NCBI GenBank assembly: GCA_036511675.1
Contig: DATCBU010000054.1
Location: forward strand, 12,836 to 76,835
Direction: 5' to 3'
Source of the DNA: Chersky-840 sp036511675
GTDB taxonomy: Bacteria > Actinomycetota > Acidimicrobiia > Acidimicrobiales > UBA8190
DNA length: 64,000 bases
Shown here: one piece after another, positions 57,820-64,000 of the stretch
Layout: every line of letters starts with the position of its first letter
How positions within the stretch are numbered: position 1 is the stretch's first letter
Made by a program: the position numbers and the translations under genes
The notes under the pieces: generated by a model
Seen by the model: the letters and a program-made list of their open reading frames with translations, nothing else
Told to the model about the DNA's origin: nothing
The model's database searches: none

Positions 57820-59906
57820 ACCACCTGCCGATGGGGCGCAACAGACAGCCAACGTTGCACGACTGCAACGAGGTCCGTCGATACCAACGGCTTCGGAAGA
57901 TAATCGTTGGCTCCGGCATCGATGCAGCGTTGACGCTCCCATGCGGTGACGTTGCCGGTGACGACAACTATGGGAAGGCCCTTGAACTGATCGACCGCAC
58001 GGATTGATCGGATCGTGTCATATCTGTCCATGCGAGAAGACATGGTGTCCAACAAGACAATGTCGATGCTCGGGTTTCGCTTCAGCTCGGTGAGAGCCTC
58101 GGAGCCTCTAGCGATCACGATGACTTCTGCATCTACCCTGGCCTGTTCGAGAAGCGTAGAGAGTGCAAACATGTTGTGGAGGTCGTCCTCGACCACGAGG
58201 ATCTTGCATCCCTCGATGCCAGGATTCGTGCGTCCATTGGAGTCATGCCGATGGGGTTCCCCACCAGTGAGCTCGGCGGCCGAGGCGTGTACGGTCAGAA
58301 GGCGGCGACTTTCCGTGCCGGGCGGATGTGGAGCATCACCGGGGAACGGCTGTCCAACGTGCACTGTCGTCGGTAACCATGGCTTCAGGGCGGCATACAG
58401 CTCCATGGTGTCAGCCGGCGTGGGCATGTAGTCGCTGGCGCCGGCTTCGATGCAACGCTCACGCTCGCCTGGCGTCACCTCGCCCGTGGTCGCAATGATG
58501 GGAAGACCCTCGAATTGCTCCATGGCACGGATAGCGCGGATAGCGGCGTATCCGTCCATGACCGGCATCACGATGTCCATGCAGACAAGGTCGATGTCCG
58601 GCAATTGCTTCAGCATGGCAAGGGCCTCAGGGCCGCTCTCAGCCACGGTGACCTCGGCATCGCAGTGTTCGAGGAGCGCCGAGAGGGTGAAGATGTTTCG
58701 GAAGTCGTCGTCGACCACCAGGATCTTCGTCCCCGCCATCGCACTGACTGATCGTCGATCGACATACGGACGATCGACCAGCCTGGCCGCCAGATCCACT
58801 GCCGGATCGTCCCGTTCGACGCTCGGTTCAGGACTTTTGGGCACCTCCATGACATCCCCGAGCCGACTGGTGGGAAGGCAGACGGTAAAGATGCTCCCCA
58901 CACCCGGTGTGCTGGTCACAGTGATCTCGCCCCTGAGAAGGCGCGCCAGTTCGCGGCTGATTGAAAGACCGAGTCCGGTACCCCCGTAGAGCCGGGCCGT
59001 GGTGCCGTCGCCCTGACAGAAGGGCTCGAAGATACGGTGCTGCTGGTCAGTGTCGATCCCTATTCCTGTGTCACTCACAGAGATGGCAACCATTGAGGAC
59101 GGGGCGGAATGGGTGCCCGTGTTCTTGCTTTCCCCGCGGTAGGCCGGAGCCACCGCGACATGGACACTTCCCTGCTGCGTGAACTTGAAAGCATTCGAAA
59201 GCAGATTCTTGAGGATCTGAAGAAGTCGTTGCGGGTCCGTGACGATGGTGCGAGGGCTGTCGAAGGAGATATCGATCGAAAAGGTCACGCCTCTTCCCTT
59301 AGCTATTGGCTCGAATTCGCGAAGTATGGCGTCACGGAGCTCGCTGACAGAGACGACCGATGACTCGGCCGTTGTGGAGCCCGATTCGACCTTCGCCAGA
59401 TCGAGGATGCTACTCAGCAGAGACATCAGCTCGTTTCCTGAGGAGGAGATGCTGCGCGCATATTGAACCTGAGAATCATTCATGGTGTGTTCAGGGTTGG
59501 CTGCGAGTTGCTCAGCCAGGATCAAGATGCTGTTCAACGAAGTGCAGATCTCGTGTGACATATTGGCGATGAATTCGGACTTGTGGTTTGACGAGACGGC
59601 GAGTTGGGCGATTCTCGCCTCGAACAGGCGATGAGACCGTTCGATCTCCTCAATCTTCTTGGCGGCTCCTCTGGTAGCGCTCGCGAGGAGGTGGGCCTGT
59701 CGTTCGAGATCTTCGGTGGACTGACCCGCGAATGCGTCGAGCTGGTCGATCACGAGGGTGATGGTGTTTCTCAGTGCTGCCATCTCACCCTGGGACTCCA
59801 GCGCGAAGTTCTTGCTGAGGTCGACTTCGGCGGCCGCTCCGGTTCCGCGATCCATGTCACCAATGCGGCCAGCTCGTGAGCCAAAGCCGCCTTGCTCGGC
59901 GCTCAC
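57816..59906 (-). CDS. Soluble hybrid histidine kinase: HAMP remnant-HisKA-HATPase-REC-REC
   Basis: 696 aa from a GTG at 59906 (ATG at 59855 is an alternative). Residues about 35-62 (NFALESQGEMAALRNTITLV) look like the end of a HAMP domain as in multi-HAMP fungal/bacterial kinases, but there is no sensor or membrane part. HisKA His118 in IANMSHEICTSLNSILILA, HATPase NLLSNAFKFT, SDTGIGIDTDQ, GGTGLGLSIS intact. Receiver 1 has Asp in CMDIVMPVMDG but MPTPAD where MPKP is expected (Lys lost). Receiver 2 has Asp in LLDTMSSRMDRYD, with the usual MP loop altered, and keeps LPKPL. It lies 34 bases downstream of the GGDEF-EAL gene. Confidence 0.93.
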   Translation of the reverse strand: MSAEQGGFGSRAGRIGDMDRGTGAAAEVDLSKNFALESQGEMAALRNTITLVIDQLDAFAGQSTEDLERQAHLLASATRGAAKKIEEIERSHRLFEARIAQLAVSSNHKSEFIANMSHEICTSLNSILILAEQLAANPEHTMNDSQVQYARSISSSGNELMSLLSSILDLAKVESGSTTAESSVVSVSELRDAILREFEPIAKGRGVTFSIDISFDSPRTIVTDPQRLLQILKNLLSNAFKFTQQGSVHVAVAPAYRGESKNTGTHSAPSSMVAISVSDTGIGIDTDQQHRIFEPFCQGDGTTARLYGGTGLGLSISRELARLLRGEITVTSTPGVGSIFTVCLPTSRLGDVMEVPKSPEPSVERDDPAVDLAARLVDRPYVDRRSVSAMAGTKILVVDDDFRNIFTLSALLEHCDAEVTVAESGPEALAMLKQLPDIDLVCMDIVMPVMDGYAAIRAIRAMEQFEGLPIIATTGEVTPGERERCIEAGASDYMPTPADTMELYAALKPWLPTTVHVGQPFPGDAPHPPGTESRRLLTVHASAAELTGGEPHRHDSNGRTNPGIEGCKILVVEDDLHNMFALSTLLEQARVDAEVIVIARGSEALTELKRNPSIDIVLLDTMSSRMDRYDTIRSIRAVDQFKGLPIVVVTGNVTAWERQRCIDAGANDYLPKPLVSTDLVAVVQRWLSVAPHRQVV

Positions 59907-59940
59907 CTTTGCTGACTCGGACCTTCAAGACCTTGTCGCC

Positions 59941-61770
59941 TCATGCCGACACGGCCGTGGCCATCAACGAGTCCAGCGCGTCAGCCGACGTCGGTCGGGC
60001 GAAGAAGTAGCCCTGATAGGAGTCGCACTCGAGCGCCACCACCTCGTCGAATTGGTTCTCGGACTCGATCCCCTCGGCGACGACGGTCATGTGCAGGCTG
60101 TGGGCCAGCCTGACGATGGCGCCGACGATGAGCCGACTCGTGGGCTCGCGGCCCAGGTCGGCGATGAAGGCCCGATCGATCTTGACGATGTTGACCGGGA
60201 ACTGCTTGAGGTAGCTGAGCGACGAATAGCCGGTCCCGAAGTCGTCGAGAGCGAGCTTCACCCCGAGGTGCCGGAGGTCGTTGAGCACCACCAGGGCACG
60301 GTCGCTGTCCTGGATGAAGACGCTCTCGGTGACCTCCAGCGTCACCACGTCGGGGTTGGTGCCGGTCTCGGTGAGGACATCGGCGACGGTGACGGCGAAG
60401 TCGGGCGCCATCAGTTGCGACGACGAAATGTTCACGCAGATCTCGAGTTCGCGGTGCTCCTGATGGCGCTGCCACCGGTGCAGGTCCACACACGCCTGCA
60501 TCAGCACCCACCGACCGATGTCGATGATGAGCCCGGACTGCTCCGCCAGCGGGACGATGGTGTCGGGCGCCACGATCCCACGGACCGGGTGCGCCCACCG
60601 CAGCAACGCCTCGACCCCAGTGATCCGTCCGTCGGCGGTTGCGACGATGGGCTGGTACTCCGTGCGCAGCTCCCGCCGGGCCAACGCCCCACGCAGGTCG
60701 CGATTCAACGTGGCCCGGTTGTCGGCGAGGCGCTGCTCACCTATGTCGACCATGCCGTGCCGAGCCCCGCCCTTGCGCTTGGCCTGGTACATGGCGGTGT
60801 CGGCGTCCTGGAGGATCTGCTCGGGGACGTCGTCATCCCGGCCGGCGAAGGCGATGCCGACGCTGGCGCTGATCTGCACCTCGATACCCGACAGGACGAA
60901 GGGCCGGCCCAACGCCTCGTCGATCCGCGTCGCCAGGGGCTCGACCTGCGAGGTGTCCTGGAGGTCTTCGCACAAGATGACGAACTCGTCGCCGGCGAGT
61001 CGGGCCAATGTGTCGCCCGGTCGCAGGAGCTCGGTCAGCCGTCCCGCCACGGCCACGAGCAGCTCGTCGCCGATGTGGTGACCGTAGGTGTCGTTGATGG
61101 ACTTGAACCGGTCGAGGTCGGCGAACAGGATGGCCACCAGCTTCTCGGACCGCCGACACCGCAGAATGGCGTGCACCAGGCGCTGGATCAACAGGGTCCG
61201 GTTGGGCAGCCCCGTGAGTGCGTCGTGCAGGGCTGTCTCACGGGCACGGTCCGACGATTCCAGGAGGTCGGTGCGCGCCTGCGCATTGAGGAGGTAGGCG
61301 GCGGCCACATCCGCCAGCGTCTGCGCCGCCGTCATCGCCCCGACACTCATCGGCCCCGCCGTGGTGCGATACAGGTCGAGGGCGCCGAGTTGATGGTCGT
61401 CGTGGCGCAAGGGGAAGGTGAACACCGCGCCGAGCCCTTCTTCGATGGCTCGCGAGGCGAACCGGGGGAATCGGTCGTCGTCACGAAGGTCAGGGACGAC
61501 GACCGCCTCACCTTGTTGGTAGGCGACGATGCAGGGGCCCTCGCCCAGCTCGGTCTGAAGCCGTTCGAAGCGCATGGCCGCATCGTCGGACGCAGCGATG
61601 AAGTGAGGATCGGCTCCGGGCGAGATCAACGTCACGCCGGCGGCGCTGATGGGCAGCACGTCGACGATGCGGACGACCAGATGATCCAGGATCGCCTGAA
61701 TCGGAAAGTCAGTGACCAGGGTCCTCGCGAACTCACTGAGGACGTCTGAGAGTCGCCGCTCGATCTCCAT
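59941..61770 (-). CDS. GAF-GGDEF-EAL cyclic di-GMP turnover protein
   Basis: 609 aa; ATG at 61770 with AGGGG upstream. GAF about 10-165 (LGEGPCIVAYQQGEAVVVPD, FTFPLRHDDHQLGALDLYR), GGDEF about 180-345 with the loop AGDEF (259-263), a tolerated variant, and inhibitory site RPGD (250-253). EAL about 355-605: EALLRW (387), Asn in CVNISSSQ, EVTESVF, DDFGTGYSSLSYLKQFP, VKIDRAF, VAEGIES and QGYFFARP, all expected metal and base residues. It could make or degrade c-di-GMP depending on the GAF ligand. First gene of the minus-strand signalling operon. Confidence 0.95.
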   Translation of the reverse strand: MEIERRLSDVLSEFARTLVTDFPIQAILDHLVVRIVDVLPISAAGVTLISPGADPHFIAASDDAAMRFERLQTELGEGPCIVAYQQGEAVVVPDLRDDDRFPRFASRAIEEGLGAVFTFPLRHDDHQLGALDLYRTTAGPMSVGAMTAAQTLADVAAAYLLNAQARTDLLESSDRARETALHDALTGLPNRTLLIQRLVHAILRCRRSEKLVAILFADLDRFKSINDTYGHHIGDELLVAVAGRLTELLRPGDTLARLAGDEFVILCEDLQDTSQVEPLATRIDEALGRPFVLSGIEVQISASVGIAFAGRDDDVPEQILQDADTAMYQAKRKGGARHGMVDIGEQRLADNRATLNRDLRGALARRELRTEYQPIVATADGRITGVEALLRWAHPVRGIVAPDTIVPLAEQSGLIIDIGRWVLMQACVDLHRWQRHQEHRELEICVNISSSQLMAPDFAVTVADVLTETGTNPDVVTLEVTESVFIQDSDRALVVLNDLRHLGVKLALDDFGTGYSSLSYLKQFPVNIVKIDRAFIADLGREPTSRLIVGAIVRLAHSLHMTVVAEGIESENQFDEVVALECDSYQGYFFARPTSADALDSLMATAVSA

Positions 61771-62172
61771 GAGAACCCCTGGCAAGCTCGGAAAGCGGGC
61801 CGCGAGGACTGGGCGGAGGACTCGGAACCAATGCGAACTAGCACTGTAGCGGCGTGAAACTGCCGCATTCAAGCATTGTCGGGCGTCGACGGTGCGTTCG
61901 GACGTTCACAAACGCGGTGCGCACATTGTCGAGCCCGTGTGAACTTCTGTGTCAGGAACAGAACATACGCACAGTGGCGACCGCTCGTCACCGTCAGTCA
62001 TCACGTCGCCGGCATGATCTTGTGCAAAGTTCGTTAAAGAAGGCGCATCGGCGGCCCGATGGATAGCACAGACCCCCGAGAGGGGCGCCTGGTTAAGTCA
62101 GGGTTCCTGAACCGGTTCCCGTCGCCGCGGCTCGACGTGTCCTCTCCCCATCCAACGGAAGAGGCACGCCCC
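61771..62172. promoter_or_regulatory. Divergent control region with dyads and a structured leader
   Basis: 402 bases without a gene. GTTCACA (61904-61910) and TGTGAAC (61938-61944) form a spaced dyad. Before the plus-strand gene a three-way-junction fold is possible: closing stem AGGCGC/GCGCCT (62041-62046 with 62085-62090), arm ATCGG/CCGAT (62047-62060), arm CCCC-GAGA-GGGG with a GNRA loop (62074-62085). A further hairpin TCAGG/CCTGA follows near 62098-62110. No known riboswitch core was recognised. Confidence 0.45.
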
Positions 62173-63183
62173 ATGGTTTCCCCTCGAACAGTCCCGTCCA
62201 TCATCGGCAAGGCGGCGCGCCCCCGACACTTCTCCCCCTGGTTCGTTCCGGCGGCGGTGATCCTGGCCGGCGTGGCGGTCCTCGCTCCGGCGCTACGCGC
62301 CGACGCCGCGCAGACCCCGGTGGGCCTGGGCACGGCGGGAAGCTTCGCCATCCTGGCCGGCAGCGGGATCACCAACACCAACGCCACCACGGTCACCGGG
62401 GACGTCGGGACATTCCCGACGACGTCCGAGACCGGCACGGCGTCGATGACGATCACCGGCACCGACCACGCCGGTGATGCGGTCACCCAGGGCGCCAAGA
62501 ACGACCTCGTGACCGGGTACAACACCGCCGCAGGCGAGAGCCCGCGGACGGCGGTCCCCGCCGATCTCGGGGGCCAGACCCTGAATCCCGGCACCTACAA
62601 CTCCGCCTCGTCGCTGGGGCTCACCGGATCGCTGACGCTCAACGGCGGCGGGAACCCGAACGCCATGTTCGTGTTCCAGGCCGGCTCCACGCTGATTACG
62701 GCGTCGGCCAGCAGCGTCAACCTGATCAACGGTGCCCAGGCCTGCAATGTCTTCTGGCAGGTCGGGAGCTCGGCCACCCTCGGCACGGGCTCGACCTTCC
62801 GCGGCACCATCCTGGCGCTGACGTCGATCACCGTCACCTCGGCCACGACCATCAACGGCCGCGTCCTGGCCCGCAACGGTGCGGTCACCTTGGACAACGA
62901 CACCATCACGAGGCCGACGTGCACGACCTCGGGTGGAACGACGGTGACCACCCCCGGTACGGCCAAGGCCAACACCGCGACACCCAGCCCCGCGGGCGCA
63001 AAGACCTCGACCGGGACACCGGGCGTGACCGGCACCGGGACACCGACCGGTACCACGGCCAACGGCACGCTCCCCTTCACGGGGATCAACCCCCGGCTGC
63101 CGATCCTCGGTGGGTCGCTGGTCGTCTTCGGGCTCGGGCTGCTGGGACTGTCGAACGCCCGCCGTCGGCGCACCCGTGCCTGA
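62173..63183 (+). CDS. Surface-anchored DUF3494 (ice-binding-like) protein with LPFTG sorting signal
   Basis: 336 aa from the ATG at 62173 (GGAAGAGG upstream). Signal peptide to about residue 48 (PAAVILAGVAVLAPALRADA). DUF3494 domain about 52-255: LGTAGSFAILAGSGITNTNA, TTVTGDVGTFP, GGQTLNPGTYNSASSLGLTG, FVFQAGSTLITASAS, VFWQVGSSATLGTGSTFRGT, NGRVLARNGAVTLDNDTI, a discontinuous beta-solenoid typical of ice-binding and adhesion proteins. Then a Thr/Gly/Pro spacer, LPFTG (about 303), a hydrophobic helix and a basic tail RRRRTRA, the full sortase signal. Ice binding is known for some members; adhesion is equally likely here. Confidence 0.92.
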   Translation: MVSPRTVPSIIGKAARPRHFSPWFVPAAVILAGVAVLAPALRADAAQTPVGLGTAGSFAILAGSGITNTNATTVTGDVGTFPTTSETGTASMTITGTDHAGDAVTQGAKNDLVTGYNTAAGESPRTAVPADLGGQTLNPGTYNSASSLGLTGSLTLNGGGNPNAMFVFQAGSTLITASASSVNLINGAQACNVFWQVGSSATLGTGSTFRGTILALTSITVTSATTINGRVLARNGAVTLDNDTITRPTCTTSGGTTVTTPGTAKANTATPSPAGAKTSTGTPGVTGTGTPTGTTANGTLPFTGINPRLPILGGSLVVFGLGLLGLSNARRRRTRA

Positions 63184-63301
63184 CCCGCGGCGCTTGACCC
63201 TCAGCTCCTAAGCCTGGGGCTCGCCTACCCTTCTGGGACCTCCACGGGCAACCTGCACGTCTGCCCCCGGAGCCCGGGACGGTCGGTGTGAGGAGTGGAG
63301 C

Positions 63302-64000
63302 TCAGCGGGCGCCGGCGGCCACGGCCTGGCCCCAGGTGTAGATGTAGAAGGCGGGGCTGCGCGTGAGCACGGCGAAGAGCTCGGTGTCGCTCATCCACGG
63401 CTTCGCCCCCGCCGGTGCCGCCTCGCCCGCCCCCATGACGAAGAACCCGCCCGACGACGCCAACTGGGCGGCACTGAATCCCAGAATGTTGTCGCGGTGT
63501 CCCCAACAGCCGCCCCCGCCGCTGCCACAGGCCAGATTGCCCGACCCCGGGCCGTCGTCGTACATCCAGTTGTAGTTCGATCCCAGCGCGCCGGCGTTCT
63601 CGCTCCAGTTCGACGCCCACCGCATGATGCTCACACCGGGGGGGACGATCGTCGGGGTGGGGTCGATGGCGGCCTGCGCCGCGGCCTGGGCGTCGGAATC
63701 GAGCTCGGCCACGAGCCCCAACGCGGGCGGGAGCCCCCGGTCCACGCGCTCGGTGTCGGCCAGCACGAACAGCTGCTCCGCGGCGGTGAGGGCCGAGTAA
63801 TTCCCGGGCAGGGTCATGGCCGCCATGCCCTCGCGCCCCCGGGCCGTGTCGGTGGCCTGCAGGGTCGACGCGATGCACGACGCCGACAGCGCGCCCTGGG
63901 CCAGGCACGTGGTCTCGAACAGCGGGGTGGGGGCGATGCTGGCGGGCGGGTTGGCGGGAGGGACGATCCCCTTGGCGGTGGGGGCGGGGGTGGGGTGGAC
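63302..64000 (-). CDS. CAP-domain (SCP/PR1-like) secreted protein, 5' end beyond the window
   Basis: The open frame continues to the window edge, so the N-terminus is missing; at least 232 aa are visible. Upstream of the CAP-like domain is a Pro/Ala-rich linker with Cys (TPAPTAKGIVPPANP, FETTCLAQGALSASCIAS). The domain shows LTAAEQLFVLADTERVDRGL, WASNWSENAGALGSNYNWMY, GHRDNILGFSA and a tail AFYIYTWGQAVAAG. The NxERxxxGL entry, the Glu of SEN and the His of GHRDNIL fit the CAP superfamily. Members are extracellular with varied roles such as lipid binding; no catalytic function can be assigned. Transcribed convergently with the DUF3494 gene. Confidence 0.85.
   Translation of the reverse strand, partial: VHPTPAPTAKGIVPPANPPASIAPTPLFETTCLAQGALSASCIASTLQATDTARGREGMAAMTLPGNYSALTAAEQLFVLADTERVDRGLPPALGLVAELDSDAQAAAQAAIDPTPTIVPPGVSIMRWASNWSENAGALGSNYNWMYDDGPGSGNLACGSGGGGCWGHRDNILGFSAAQLASSGGFFVMGAGEAAPAGAKPWMSDTELFAVLTRSPAFYIYTWGQAVAAGAR

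Noticed and set aside
59758..61749. Open plus-strand frame opposite the GAF-GGDEF-EAL gene
   Set aside because: No recognisable domain; antisense shadow of a protein with complete GGDEF and EAL motifs.
1..64000. tRNA or rRNA genes, prophage, integrase or intact insertion sequence
   Set aside because: None recognised on either strand by eye; a dedicated tRNA scan was not possible, so a missed tRNA cannot be excluded.

Overview
The window is 64 kb of GC-rich, densely coding DNA with strong G/C third-position bias, many GTG/TTG starts and frequent stop/start overlaps. This is actinobacterial. A secreted NlpC/P60 protein carrying tandem 'GGYWLVASDGGIFSFG' repeats, LLM-type (F420-family) and SCP2-like proteins, and paired GAF-ANTAR regulators all point to the class Acidimicrobiia. 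That assignment is inferred from protein style, not from a marker gene. No rRNA, tRNA, CRISPR array, intact transposase or prophage was seen.

Layout. 0-6 kb: an exported membrane protein; two dimeric-barrel proteins with a PilZ protein; a divergent MerR-PAS-PAS-GAF sensor-regulator; a decayed ECF sigma-factor fragment; and a secreted pentapeptide-repeat protein. Two 25-bp near-identical copies flank part of this block. 6-21 kb: a 2-hydroxyacid dehydrogenase, a PadR-controlled ABC-2 type exporter, three cell-envelope proteins (two NlpC/P60, one possibly lytic), HxlR plus MFS, a kelch/propeller protein, an amidohydrolase and a hotdog thioesterase. 21-30 kb: two small genes, TetR plus a GH38 alpha-mannosidase, a PAS-PAS-GGDEF-EAL protein behind a nested inverted repeat, a secreted Cys-repeat protein and a CorA-like transporter. 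30-49 kb: MarR plus a heterodimeric ABC exporter, redox enzymes, a soluble NAD formate dehydrogenase, three MFS exporters with local regulators (one fused to a winged helix), and a GH5 glycosidase. 49-64 kb: a signalling island followed by two surface proteins.

The most unusual part is 52.9-61.8 kb, all on the minus strand. A GAF-GGDEF-EAL protein is followed by two hybrid kinases, a stand-alone HPt, a degenerate 'pseudo-kinase' (phospho-accepting His replaced by Asp, key ATP-binding Asp lost) that keeps an intact receiver and an HPt domain, and a stand-alone receiver. Four of these joints overlap by 4-7 bases. It reads as a co-expressed multistep phosphorelay whose third kinase-like protein acts only as a REC-HPt relay. 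Two GAF-ANTAR RNA-binding antiterminators follow, separated by a perfect four-tract G-quadruplex motif.

Cyclic di-GMP recurs: one PilZ receptor and two GGDEF-EAL enzymes, both retaining product-inhibition sites. Drug or metabolite export also recurs: two ABC systems and four MFS transporters, most beside a one-component regulator with a visible operator palindrome.
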